Assembly: GCF_907165045.1 (NCBI RefSeq)
Contig: NZ_CAJRAU010000001.1
Location: forward strand, 310,001 to 374,000
Source: Dyadobacter linearis
Lineage (GTDB): Bacteria > Bacteroidota > Bacteroidia > Cytophagales > Spirosomataceae
Length of the DNA stretch: 64,000 bases
Reading direction: 5' to 3'
Positions 28,876 to 38,013 of the stretch are shown piece after piece; within the stretch, counting starts at the first letter, position 1, and every line of letters begins with the position of its first letter. The position numbers and the translations under genes are program-made. The notes beneath the pieces were generated by a model, which saw only the letters and a program-made list of their open reading frames with translations, made no database searches and was not told the origin of the DNA.

Positions 28876-29331
28876 TTAAGCTTTTGCAACGTCGCGCAAA
28901 GCTTTGATCTTATCATGCGCAGAATTGATTCCCTGCGCCTGTGAGCTTACCAGTTCACGAGCATCTGCCGGAAGATCACTGCTTTCCAGCGCATCTTTAT
29001 ACGCTTTTTTGATAGCATCTTCGCCGCGCTCAGCTTCCGACAGAATACCTGCACGGTCACTTCCGCCGAAAATTGATTTTATGTCAATCCATGCGCGGTG
29101 CAAAGTACCGCTTACACTTTGTTCATTTTCAAGATGTGGCGCAGAACCTGCAATCGCAGAAAGTTCCTGAACGTTTTTGCGGCTCTGCATTGCATAACCT
29201 TCAAAAACCACTTTCAAATCCACATTTTCATCATTGATATCTTCAATCGCCTTTTCAAAACCAGCTACACGGTCATTGTTGATCTCAATAAGATCGTGAA
29301 TTAAACCATTCGCATTTTCGAGACTTGCCAT
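28876..29331 (-). CDS. DUF2383 (PA2169-type) four-helix-bundle protein
   Basis: This 151-residue soluble protein is almost wholly helical and matches the ferritin-like DUF2383 family: NGLIHDLIEINNDRVAGFEK at the start, YAMQSRKNVQELSA in helix 2, and GTLHRAWIDIKSIFGG in helix 3. Conserved acidic and histidine residues could bind metal, but no function is proven; relatives are often stress- or stationary-phase-linked. No signal peptide. It forms a single-gene unit between its terminator and the divergent lipoprotein gene. Confidence 0.88.
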   Translation of the reverse strand: MASLENANGLIHDLIEINNDRVAGFEKAIEDINDENVDLKVVFEGYAMQSRKNVQELSAIAGSAPHLENEQSVSGTLHRAWIDIKSIFGGSDRAGILSEAERGEDAIKKAYKDALESSDLPADARELVSSQAQGINSAHDKIKALRDVAKA

Positions 29332-29492
29332 AATCGTTTTTTAGTTTGTTTGATAGCTCTACTAAGAATATTGTGCCACTACCCTCCTGCCCGCATAAAT
29401 TTTTTGATAATTAGCGTTGCCAGGCGTATTTAAAATCGATTCTGAGCGGCCCCGATTTTCTTATTTTAATGATAAACATTCCCATAATTTGT

Positions 29493-29500
29493 TAATTTTG
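29493..29500 (+). promoter_or_regulatory. Possible -7 box TAATTTTG
   Basis: An exact match to the Bacteroidota -7 consensus TAnnTTTG, 37 bases before the start of the lipoprotein gene at 29538. No convincing TTG was found at the proper distance upstream, so the assignment is weak. Confidence 0.35.
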
Positions 29501-29537
29501 ATCACTTTAACTACACCCTTTCCTTGTTCCAGGCATT

Positions 29538-30863
29538 ATGAAACAATTTCTCCGGATTGCAGTAATAGTCGGTTCCGCTGTTCTCTCCACGATGAGCTCC
29601 TGCCGCAAGCCCGTTGATGTGATTGAAGCGGAAAAGGGGCAGGAAAGTGTGGACAGCATTCCCGCCACCGGGCACAATCCCGTCCAACTGGAAGATCCTA
29701 TTTTCTTGAACCGGCATTTCGCCAAAGGATTTATTACTGATCAAATTACCAAAACTCCCGAAGACAGCCCGTTGCTTCCCTGGCTCGCACGCGAAGCAGC
29801 AGCTTTCGATCCTGGAAATCTTGTTTTAACTGGCAATCCTTCGCCTATGCTGGCATTTGGTGACGGTATGTCGGCCGGGTGGATGAACGGCGGACTTTAC
29901 AGAGCCGGGCAGCAAACTGCTTTTCCGAATCTGATCGCACATCAAATGGGTCTGAAAAATTTCAAATCGCCGCTTTTCGATCTGGAACACGGAAATGGTA
30001 CAGGCTATTTTGTTCAGACAAGTCGAAATGGTAGCCCGACCTGGTCGGAAGTGACTAATAACCTTGCTATTACGAAGCGAAGCAACGTGCCGGAAATGGT
30101 GCCTTATCAGGGAGGTGATGTTGAGAATATGTCAGAGCCCCGGTTGGATCAGGGCGGTATCGGCGGCACGCTTTCCCCCAAAGAGAACGGCTGGATATAT
30201 GGTGCGGACGGACGTGGCTGGACAGACGATATGATCTTTTTCTGGCGCATGAAACCGAATGCAGATAAAAACAAGGATACTTACTGGGATCTATTGAATA
30301 CCAGCGTGGCCACAAAAAAGCCTGCGATCGTAATTTCCAGCTTTGGATTTGATACCTGGGCAGAGCTTAATATCAAGGAAGCGACGCGGGGGATTGACTG
30401 GGCAATGTCCTCATCCGAATCGTCGGCATTAACAATTTCAGTTGCAGAGGTGGCGCAGCGGGCAGGCTCGCAAGGTGTCGTATATACGATCCCGGCGTTC
30501 AGGCACTTACCCTATTTTTCCTGGCAAACACAACTGTCAGGGCCCCCTAGCCCTGAACAATACAGCTCAGCTACGCTCAGCGGTACCAATCAGCGGATCC
30601 GCGAGGAAGCAAAAACCAAAAAGCTCCTCGTTGTGGATCTCGAAAAGATATATGAGCAGATTTTTGCAGGTAGTTATGTGACCGGAGATGGGTACAGAAT
30701 CAGCGGTAAGCCGGGCGGTAATTTTTTCTCGGGCGACGGCATTTATCCTTCGGCTATCGGTAATGCGGTTATAGCCAATGAAACGATCAAGGTGATCAAT
30801 GCCCATTTCGGCTCAAAGATCCCGCTGATCAACCTGACTGAATATGCTGCTTATATTAAATGA
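29538..30863 (+). CDS. SGNH/GDSL-like lipoprotein with altered catalytic residues
   Basis: This 441-residue lipoprotein (lipobox C22, STMSSC) resembles the Bacteroidota GDSL-type hydrolases. The block I segment reads LAFGDGMSAGWMNGGLYRAG (GDG at 108-110), where the family has GDS with the nucleophile serine. The block V segment reads FSGDGIYPSAIGNAV (D400, Y403), where the catalytic His of DGIHPS is tyrosine. Length and order otherwise fit, with a large insert between the blocks. It is either an inactive binding protein or uses other residues. Neighbours do not hint at a substrate. Confidence 0.75.
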   Translation: MKQFLRIAVIVGSAVLSTMSSCRKPVDVIEAEKGQESVDSIPATGHNPVQLEDPIFLNRHFAKGFITDQITKTPEDSPLLPWLAREAAAFDPGNLVLTGNPSPMLAFGDGMSAGWMNGGLYRAGQQTAFPNLIAHQMGLKNFKSPLFDLEHGNGTGYFVQTSRNGSPTWSEVTNNLAITKRSNVPEMVPYQGGDVENMSEPRLDQGGIGGTLSPKENGWIYGADGRGWTDDMIFFWRMKPNADKNKDTYWDLLNTSVATKKPAIVISSFGFDTWAELNIKEATRGIDWAMSSSESSALTISVAEVAQRAGSQGVVYTIPAFRHLPYFSWQTQLSGPPSPEQYSSATLSGTNQRIREEAKTKKLLVVDLEKIYEQIFAGSYVTGDGYRISGKPGGNFFSGDGIYPSAIGNAVIANETIKVINAHFGSKIPLINLTEYAAYIK

Positions 30864-30908
30864 TGAATGACGTAAGTCTCGGTTTGCTTTTCTCCGGGCT
30901 ATTCGATT

Positions 30909-31331
30909 TTAGAAGTTATTCGGTGCAGCGCAGCTCTTCCAGTATTCGATGATCACCCTGACGGTGTCTTTAACTTCTTGAAAGGCGCCTGGTTTTACAA
31001 AAAAACCTTGTGCAGAACTACTATAAGCATCGATTACCGCCTGGTGGTTTAATGCAGTTGTAAAGAAAATATAGGGAATACACCGGAGGTTCAGCTCTGC
31101 GTCAGTATGCAGCTTTTTCCTCAGCTCCAACCCATTCAATTTTGGCAGATTAATATCAGAAAGGATAATGAAAGGTCGGTCGGTGCTCTCGTAGAGATAT
31201 TCGAGTGCAGACAAACCATCGGAAAAGTACCTTCTCTGGTTAGGAAACCCCAGCTCTTTAAATGCTTCTTCAAGGACAAACCGGTCGTCTTCGTCGTCTT
31301 CGATGATAATGATAGTACCGCCTTTATCCAT
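30909..31331 (-). CDS. Single-domain response regulator (Rcp1-like receiver)
   Basis: This 140-residue protein is a lone receiver domain with the acidic pocket E11/D12/D13 region (IIIIEDDEDDRF), acceptor D59 (ILSDINLPKLNG), a T/S switch (FFTTALN) and the lysine in FVKPGAF. It has no output domain. Such proteins shuttle phosphate in relays, often for hybrid kinases like the one encoded divergently at 31560. I chose the ATG at 31331 (MDKGGT); an upstream ATG at 31358 would add nine residues. Confidence 0.9.
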   Translation of the reverse strand: MDKGGTIIIIEDDEDDRFVLEEAFKELGFPNQRRYFSDGLSALEYLYESTDRPFIILSDINLPKLNGLELRKKLHTDAELNLRCIPYIFFTTALNHQAVIDAYSSSAQGFFVKPGAFQEVKDTVRVIIEYWKSCAAPNNF

Positions 31332-31559
31332 AATTAATGATCCTTTAAGCAAAAGCACTAAAACATGCCATAGCGCTGGCGAAGATCATCATATTTTCAG
31401 GAAGTCCCGTCAGGAAGTTATAGGGAATTAAAATGCCAGCGGAACAAGCGTGACGCGCCTCACATAGATTCAATGTGCTTGAAATGTAGAATTTCTTTTG
31501 TACGAGATAAAATATAAAATTAACTACTTATATTTCTACAAAACTTTACAAGTAATTTT

Positions 31560-34500
31560 ATGTCCGCTGAGAATAACATGATGTTCTATCGTTGTGTTTT
31601 CCTTTACATTCTGCTCACATCCTTTTTCTCATTGCGGGCGTCGTGCCAGAATAAGCCCCTCCATTTTAGGCATTTATCCTCAGAACATGGCCTGGTTGAT
31701 AATAACGTAAATTGTTTTTTTCAGGACAGCAAAGGTTTTATATGGATAGGTACCAGCGCCGGATTGAGTCGGTACGACGGGCATGAATTCAGAACTTACA
31801 GAAACGAAGAAGGAGACAATAACTGCCTGACCAACAATGCAGTAACGAGCATTACAGAGGACAAAGCAGGCAATATCTGGATTGCTACAAGCGGAGGCGG
31901 CCTGAATATGCTCGACTGTACGAGAAAGCGTTTTATAGCCTACATGTTCAGCGCGAGCAACAAGAATAGTGTCTCCGGCGACTACATTAATCAGATTGTT
32001 TTTGACAAAAACGGAAAATTGTGGCTCGCGACAACCGGTGGATTAGATCTCTTTGACATAGAGAAAAGGGTCGTGACCGCGCGCTACCACTTTAACCCGG
32101 ATAGAGCCAACAGCCTCAGCAGCAATAATGTAAATACAGTTTATTGCGACCAGAACAACAATATCTGGGCCGGCACTTCCGCCGGATTGAATCTGCTGAA
32201 CCGGCAGACAGGCTCTTTCAAGAGATTTATTACTGATAAAAGTCGGCCTAATTCGCTTTCAGGAGATGAAGTGCGCTCTATTTTCCAGGATTCCAAAGGC
32301 CGCATCTGGATTGGTACTTATGGAAACGGGCTGAACCTTTACCAGCCGGGCGACGGTACATTCCGGCGATTTAAAAACGAACCCGGAAACCCGGCCAGTC
32401 TATCGAACAACAGCGTTACCAGCATCAGCGAGAGTCAGGGTGACATCTGGATGGGAACAGAAAACGGCGGATTGAATATCCTGGATACCCGCAGCTGGAC
32501 ATTTACATCTTACATACACGACGAAATTGACCTGAGCAGCGTCGCTGGAAATTCGGTCGACTGCATCTTCAAAGACAGCCAGGAAAACTTGTGGATGGGC
32601 ATTTTCAGCAGCGGCATCAACATTTACAAGCGCGAAAACGGCTTCCAGCACTTCCGGCGCAATGCAACTGCCAATAGCCTTTCGAACAACGCAGTGCTTT
32701 GTTTTTATGAAGATCTAGAACAAAAAATGTGGATCGGGACCGACGGCGGGGGCATTAATCTGTTCGATATCACAAAGCAGCAGTTTGTTGCCTCTTCAAA
32801 AAAGAATCCGGTACAAGGAATTTCCGCCAGGTTTGTTCTCACAATTGTGCCTGGTAACGCGCGTAAACTTTGGATAGGAACATGGGGCTCAGGCCTGAAT
32901 GTGCTCGACCCGAAAACGGGCCGTGCGGAAGTGTACAGGCATAAACCGGGCGCTGCGAACACGCTGTATTCTGACAACGTTTATGCAATTGCCAAAGCGT
33001 CGGATGGGAAAATGTGGCTAAGCACTTACGGGGAAGGTATCGACGTTTTTGACCCGGCTACAAAAAAATTTAAACATTACCTCAGTGATCCCGATGATGT
33101 AAAAACGCTGTCGGACAATACTGTGAATTGTTTTCTGGTCGACAGGAAGGGGACATTGTGGATCGGTACCGACGAAGGGCAACTGAACAGGTATCATCCG
33201 GAGACAGATTCGTTCACAAGATTTCAGGTTGCGGTAGGAAAGCAAGTTTTCAACGGGGCCGTTAACTGCATTGCGGAGGACAGAAATGGCATTTTGTGGC
33301 TGTCTACATTAAAAGGCGTGGTCCGCTTTGACCCGGCGAACCAAAAGTTTAAAAGGTATACGACGGAGAACGGGCTGATCGATAATGTGACGCAGGCGAT
33401 TGTGGAAGACAATTCGGGCATGCTTTGGATCAGTGCGAAAGGCGGACTCTCAAAGTTTGATCCGGCGCGTGAAAAATTCGAGAATTATCCGGTTGAATTT
33501 GGATTGCAGGGCCGGGAATTCAAGCAAAAAGCAGCTTATAAAGACAGGCAGGGAAACTTGTATTTCGGTGGTCTTAAAGGATTTAATAAGTTTAACCCGC
33601 AGCGTATCGACCGCAAGCAGGCTACTTATCCTATTGTGATCACCAGTTTTAAGATCCTCAATAAAAATGCAAAGGTGGTGAATCCAGACAATATCGCACC
33701 AGTTCTGGATACTGAGATCGCCGATGCCACGCGGCTTACTTTGTCGTATAATCAGTCCTTTATTTCCATTGATTATGCAGCGCTGGATTTTACGTCTTCC
33801 CGAAGAAATTATGCCTATTATCTGGAAGGATTTGAAGAGGATTGGAATTATGTGGGGAGCAAAAACGCGGCTGTGTACACCAACCTGCCGCCGGGGGAAT
33901 ATGCTTTCCAAGTAAAGGCGCAGAACATTTCGGGAGATTGGGTAGTAAGGCAGCAAAGCCTTGCTATCGTAGTTAAACCTCCTTTCTGGGCAACCTGGTG
34001 GTTTCGCGCATTGAGCTTTCTGTCTTTGGCTTGCATTATTTACCTTCTATACAGACTCCGGGTTGCAGCAATTATGCGGCAAAAGGCAACATTGGAATCG
34101 CTTGTTGAAGAACGCACAACTATGGTCCAGAATCAGGCCGGAGAATTACATGCACAGTCTGAACATTTACAGGCACTGAACGAGGAATTGCAGGCGCAAT
34201 CGGAGGAACTGCGCGCGCAAACGGAAGAACTTTACGATCAGCACAGCCAGGCGCAGCTCGCCCGGGAAGAAGCCGAACGCGCCAATCACGCCAAAAGCAT
34301 ATTCCTTGCCACGATGAGCCACGAGATCCGGACACCTATGAACGGAGTGATCGGAATGACGGCCTTACTGTCTGAAACTGAGCTCAGCACCGAGCAGCGG
34401 GACTACACCAGGACCATTTCAGCATGCGGCGAAACGCTGGTCAACGTGATCAACGACATTCTTGACTTTTCCAAAATCGAATCGGGTAAGCTGGACCTGG

Positions 34501-35456
34501 AAGCCCACGAATTCGAACTTCGGATCACGATGGAAGAAATCTTGCAGCTATTTGTTTTGCAAGCTTCGCAAAAGGGTATTGACCTCCAATATTCCATTGA
34601 TAAGCGTATTCCGCATTTCCTGGTAGGCGACAGTTCGAGGTTAAAACAGATATTAACAAACCTGATCAATAATGCACTCAAATTCACCGATCGCGGACAG
34701 GTTACGATTGACGTGTGTCTGGAAACCGAGCTGGAATCCAGCCAGGTCCGCGTCGGGTTTACCGTGAAGGATACCGGTATCGGCATCATCACAAGCAGTA
34801 TTCCGAACCTGTTCCGGGCATTTTCCCAGGTCGACTCTTCCATTAACCGCAAATACGGCGGCACCGGGCTGGGGCTGGTCATTTGCGAAAGACTCGTGCG
34901 CTTAATGGGCGGCGTGATCTGGGTAGAAAGTGAATATGGAAAAGGATCTTCCTTCCGATTCAATATCGTGACCGGTTACACAGACAATATCTCAGACCAG
35001 AGCAGGACGATCCCGGGACAGAACACGAGCGCGAAGGTACTGGAACTCGATTTTGCCCTGCATTATCCACTGCGGATCCTGGTGGCGGAAGACAACCTTG
35101 TCAATCAGAAATTCATTGAATATGTACTGAACAAACTCGGATACGAAATCAGCATGGTGAGCAACGGATTGGAGGTGCTGGAAAACCTCACTGCGCACAC
35201 TTACGATGTTATCCTGATGGATTTGCAAATGCCGGAAATGGACGGACTTCAGGCTACAAAGATCATCCGCGAGAGAAATGGGTGCAAACCCTATATTGTA
35301 GCCCTGACTGCCAACGCCATGAGTGAAGACCGGAACAGGTGCTTCGCCATTGGAATGAACGATTACACAACCAAACCGATGAAACTGGAAGCGCTCAAAA
35401 GTGTGCTCAAAAAGGCATTCTACAAGATCCAAATGCTTCAACCCGACCTGCAATAG
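31560..35456 (+). CDS. Beta-propeller hybrid histidine kinase ending in a receiver
   Basis: This 1298-residue protein begins with a signal/anchor (about 8-28), then about 14 two-component-propeller repeats (about 35-680; units such as [19 protein letters not shown]) that form the periplasmic sensor, and a Y_Y_Y domain (about 700-800). A membrane span (about 815-835) and a long coiled coil rich in Gln/Glu (about 845-905) lead to HisKA (H921 in [11 protein letters not shown]), HATPase (about 1035-1150) and a receiver (D1221 in [12 protein letters not shown]). Classical hybrid systems of this class in Bacteroides end in an AraC domain; this one has none, so it must pass phosphate to a separate protein. 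Confidence 0.93.
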   Translation: MSAENNMMFYRCVFLYILLTSFFSLRASCQNKPLHFRHLSSEHGLVDNNVNCFFQDSKGFIWIGTSAGLSRYDGHEFRTYRNEEGDNNCLTNNAVTSITEDKAGNIWIATSGGGLNMLDCTRKRFIAYMFSASNKNSVSGDYINQIVFDKNGKLWLATTGGLDLFDIEKRVVTARYHFNPDRANSLSSNNVNTVYCDQNNNIWAGTSAGLNLLNRQTGSFKRFITDKSRPNSLSGDEVRSIFQDSKGRIWIGTYGNGLNLYQPGDGTFRRFKNEPGNPASLSNNSVTSISESQGDIWMGTENGGLNILDTRSWTFTSYIHDEIDLSSVAGNSVDCIFKDSQENLWMGIFSSGINIYKRENGFQHFRRNATANSLSNNAVLCFYEDLEQKMWIGTDGGGINLFDITKQQFVASSKKNPVQGISARFVLTIVPGNARKLWIGTWGSGLNVLDPKTGRAEVYRHKPGAANTLYSDNVYAIAKASDGKMWLSTYGEGIDVFDPATKKFKHYLSDPDDVKTLSDNTVNCFLVDRKGTLWIGTDEGQLNRYHPETDSFTRFQVAVGKQVFNGAVNCIAEDRNGILWLSTLKGVVRFDPANQKFKRYTTENGLIDNVTQAIVEDNSGMLWISAKGGLSKFDPAREKFENYPVEFGLQGREFKQKAAYKDRQGNLYFGGLKGFNKFNPQRIDRKQATYPIVITSFKILNKNAKVVNPDNIAPVLDTEIADATRLTLSYNQSFISIDYAALDFTSSRRNYAYYLEGFEEDWNYVGSKNAAVYTNLPPGEYAFQVKAQNISGDWVVRQQSLAIVVKPPFWATWWFRALSFLSLACIIYLLYRLRVAAIMRQKATLESLVEERTTMVQNQAGELHAQSEHLQALNEELQAQSEELRAQTEELYDQHSQAQLAREEAERANHAKSIFLATMSHEIRTPMNGVIGMTALLSETELSTEQRDYTRTISACGETLVNVINDILDFSKIESGKLDLEAHEFELRITMEEILQLFVLQASQKGIDLQYSIDKRIPHFLVGDSSRLKQILTNLINNALKFTDRGQVTIDVCLETELESSQVRVGFTVKDTGIGIITSSIPNLFRAFSQVDSSINRKYGGTGLGLVICERLVRLMGGVIWVESEYGKGSSFRFNIVTGYTDNISDQSRTIPGQNTSAKVLELDFALHYPLRILVAEDNLVNQKFIEYVLNKLGYEISMVSNGLEVLENLTAHTYDVILMDLQMPEMDGLQATKIIRERNGCKPYIVALTANAMSEDRNRCFAIGMNDYTTKPMKLEALKSVLKKAFYKIQMLQPDLQ

Positions 35457-35516
35457 CGTTTCCTACCGGCGAATCCAAGATTTAGAATGGAGCTAGCGAG
35501 ATGAAAAAAGCCACGT

Positions 35517-36524
35517 CTAGTTCATGCACAATGCAGCTTGTCCAGCGGGTATTGCACTTCGTATTCTCAGGAACAGATTAATTCCCAGCGGCTCCTGCTC
35601 CACGGATATATTCGCAGGATGTACGCCCGCTTCCATTGAAAGCCGGGTTAACTCCTCCGCACTTCTGTGGATCAGCAACCATTCCCCAAAAATTTCCATA
35701 TAACCTCTGCTGGGATTATTTTCCGAGAAGTTACCGATCAATATCTCTCCGCCTGGTTTCAGAAAAGTAAGCAAGCGTTTGATAGCTATTACAAAAATCT
35801 TGTCCTCAAAATAATCAAACAGTCCGGCCGACCAGATCACATCGTATTTCTCCGCACTCGAAAAACGCAGAATATTCTTCTGTCGAAAGCTGATCTGGCT
35901 CTCGTAGGCTTTACAAAGATCGCCAGCAAAAGCTACTGCGCGGGAATCAATATCTACGCAGGTTGCCTTTAACGTATCCGGATCTATTGTCTGGTATAGT
36001 TCAAATAAATCCCTGGCAGGGCCGCTGGCGACGTTCAGCAAATTAAGAACACCATTTCTGCCTTTCAGTTTTTCCAGCATATTCTGCTTAAAGAAATCCT
36101 TCCGGTTGCGCACTGCCTGCGTGGCTGCCTGATCGTGAAAGTAACGGTCCCATTTTTCAAAGCCGGGGTGGCCGAAACTATCGTAGGTATAAATCATATC
36201 GATCAGCGCATAGTCGCCGGCATATCCTAACGGTTTCCGATAAACGTATCCGTGAATGGTATTGGCCAGAAAGTCTTCGTCAAAAATGCTTTGCAGGAAG
36301 GCTGTCTGTGACTCGCTGATGTACCCATTCTGCTGCATGCGGTACAATTGCTGCATCAACTGATCCAAAAGCGGGTAATCTGCCGGCTCAGGGCCGCCCC
36401 TCGCAACCATTTCATGCAACAGGGAAATGCTTTGCGACTGGATGACAGGAACTTTTGTTTGTTGCATGGAGACATAGGTCTCCCGTTCTGCAACCACGGG
36501 GGATGCGAAGTTGAGATTGTTCAT
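35517..36524 (-). CDS. Class I SAM-dependent methyltransferase, PhcB-like
   Basis: The catalytic half of this 335-residue protein (about 155-290) has SAM motif I (VLNLLNVASGPARDLFEL) and the following acidic CVDID. The N-terminal 150 residues are helical and contain HGYVYRKPLGYAGDYALIDM and AVRNRKDFF, which recall the family of the Ralstonia PhcB enzyme (fatty-acid methyl ester signal synthesis). That match is from memory of the family and needs a profile search. It follows the StyA-like gene by 50 bases on the same strand, and both are flanked by large hybrid kinases. Confidence 0.8.
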   Translation of the reverse strand: MNNLNFASPVVAERETYVSMQQTKVPVIQSQSISLLHEMVARGGPEPADYPLLDQLMQQLYRMQQNGYISESQTAFLQSIFDEDFLANTIHGYVYRKPLGYAGDYALIDMIYTYDSFGHPGFEKWDRYFHDQAATQAVRNRKDFFKQNMLEKLKGRNGVLNLLNVASGPARDLFELYQTIDPDTLKATCVDIDSRAVAFAGDLCKAYESQISFRQKNILRFSSAEKYDVIWSAGLFDYFEDKIFVIAIKRLLTFLKPGGEILIGNFSENNPSRGYMEIFGEWLLIHRSAEELTRLSMEAGVHPANISVEQEPLGINLFLRIRSAIPAGQAALCMN

Positions 36525-36574
36525 TAAGTAGTTTTACGTTTGAGTAAATAAAAACAGTTTATCCGAAAAGCATC

Positions 36575-37825
36575 TTACATCACGGGCTCTGCATTGCGCA
36601 TTTTGGCGGTCAGATATTCCCGCGCCGCATCCGCATCGTCCAGCCAGGGAAAAAGTGCAGGCGGGTGATTAAATCCGTTTACAAAATCGGACGCAATATC
36701 AGGGTTCTGCGTAGCGGCCCCCAATACCTCCACCACATGTGGCTTGGCAGGAGCCAGAAAAATGTCAGAGAACCGGTTCACGTATTTGGAATAATCCCAA
36801 AACCCTTCGAAAGTCTCATTCATCCACGCCACATCAAAAGGTTTGTCCCCTCTGGCGATGATCGATTTCGCGTACGCATTCGCCATTTTGGATGCATTGT
36901 TTCCTCCCTGGCCCACAATAGGATCGTTCAAAATCACCGTATCTCCTACCCCCAGCACCGCGGCAGTGGAGTTGAGTTGTACTACCGGCTTGCGCACTAC
37001 CGGCGTAAATGAACCTTTCAAAAATGCATTATCGGCGATCACTTCTGCATTTTCAAAAGCCGCGTAACGCCACGGGAGGTAGGTACGGATCATTTCTTTC
37101 GCCTTCACCAGCAGCTCGGAAGCCGTTGTGGCTTCATCGAAAACATCCATCGGGCCACCAGGAATAGCCTCAATGAGAATAAACGAGCACTGAATATCGT
37201 CTTTTTGATAAAACGGCGCAGTGATAATTTCCCCGCACCCCATTAATGCATCCAGGGTAATGGACGTGAATTTTGTTTTTTCTGGTTGGTCAAAGTCGTT
37301 AATATGTAGCTGCACCAGTTTGCGTGCGGGCTTTTCGTGCGTCGAGCGATCTTCGTCTTTGGTGAATAGCCTCGCAAGTGGACCTTTTCCGGAAGATACA
37401 ATTACCAGATCAAACTGAGCTGTGCAAGCAAGCAGGTCGGACGGTGTAGTGTCGCTGACGATGAATTTACCTCCCAGTTTTTCGAAAAGCTTGATCCACT
37501 GATAAAATTTAAGGCGCTGGTCAATGGACGCACCGGGCTTGCTGGTGCGGGAGCTGATGCCGAAAGCAAAGTTACCGTCAGGCTTTCCGAAATTGATATT
37601 AAAACCTGTGGAATGGTATGCGGTGTCGCTCCAAAAGTCCAGCCCAAGCTCGCGCTCGAGTTGAAGTGTATCGTGGAAAAGGTAGGTAGCACCCGTCGGC
37701 GGGCCGTTGAATATCTCCTCTGCCGAGCGTTCCGAAATGACCGTTACGTCGTACCCGCTTTTTACAAGTCTGATCGCCAGGTGTAACCCCGACTGTCCTG
37801 CTCCCATGATTGCTATCTTTCTCAT
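36575..37825 (-). CDS. StyA-like FAD-dependent monooxygenase
   Basis: This 416-residue flavoprotein starts with a Rossmann motif (RKIAIMGAGQSGLHLAIRLV), has the group A monooxygenase layout, and carries the second FAD motif near residue 290 (VLGVGDTVILNDPIVGQGGN). It resembles StyA of the styrene/indole monooxygenases, which take reduced FAD from a separate reductase; no reductase gene is seen here. I set the start at 37825 (MRKIAIMGAG) because it opens the Rossmann fold and matches a good promoter 33 bases upstream; a longer in-frame ORF would begin upstream of that promoter. Substrate unknown. Confidence 0.85.
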   Translation of the reverse strand: MRKIAIMGAGQSGLHLAIRLVKSGYDVTVISERSAEEIFNGPPTGATYLFHDTLQLERELGLDFWSDTAYHSTGFNINFGKPDGNFAFGISSRTSKPGASIDQRLKFYQWIKLFEKLGGKFIVSDTTPSDLLACTAQFDLVIVSSGKGPLARLFTKDEDRSTHEKPARKLVQLHINDFDQPEKTKFTSITLDALMGCGEIITAPFYQKDDIQCSFILIEAIPGGPMDVFDEATTASELLVKAKEMIRTYLPWRYAAFENAEVIADNAFLKGSFTPVVRKPVVQLNSTAAVLGVGDTVILNDPIVGQGGNNASKMANAYAKSIIARGDKPFDVAWMNETFEGFWDYSKYVNRFSDIFLAPAKPHVVEVLGAATQNPDIASDFVNGFNHPPALFPWLDDADAAREYLTAKMRNAEPVM

Positions 37826-37857
37826 ATTCTGTGTTTTTGATCTCGTTTTGACAGTAG

Positions 37858-37885
37858 CAAAGATAATATGTGCCGAAGCGGCCAA
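37858..37885 (-). promoter_or_regulatory. Promoter of the StyA-like/methyltransferase pair with palindrome in spacer
   Basis: On the minus strand TTG (37885-37883), 17 bases, then TATCTTTG (37865-37858), an exact TAnnTTTG box, 32 bases before the ATG at 37825. The spacer contains the perfect hairpin GCCG-CTT-CGGC (37882-37872), well placed to act as an operator between the two boxes. Confidence 0.6.
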
Positions 37886-38013
37886 GTCGTAACAACTCCT
37901 TAAAAAGTATAAAAAATTATTAAAATTAAACCCTGAGAATTGAAAGATAGTACCCGAAAGCGAATTTTGCTTTACTTTGAAACACAACGTTTTACGCAAC
38001 CTCACGCTCTTCC

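Noticed and set aside
31485..31540. TGTAGAA / TTCTACA inverted pair before the propeller hybrid kinase
   Set aside because: The arms are only seven bases, 42 bases apart in an AT-rich spacer, and could easily be chance.
37973..37979. TACTTTG as a promoter of the 1874-residue kinase gene
   Set aside because: It is one base short of the consensus and lacks a TTG at the right distance.
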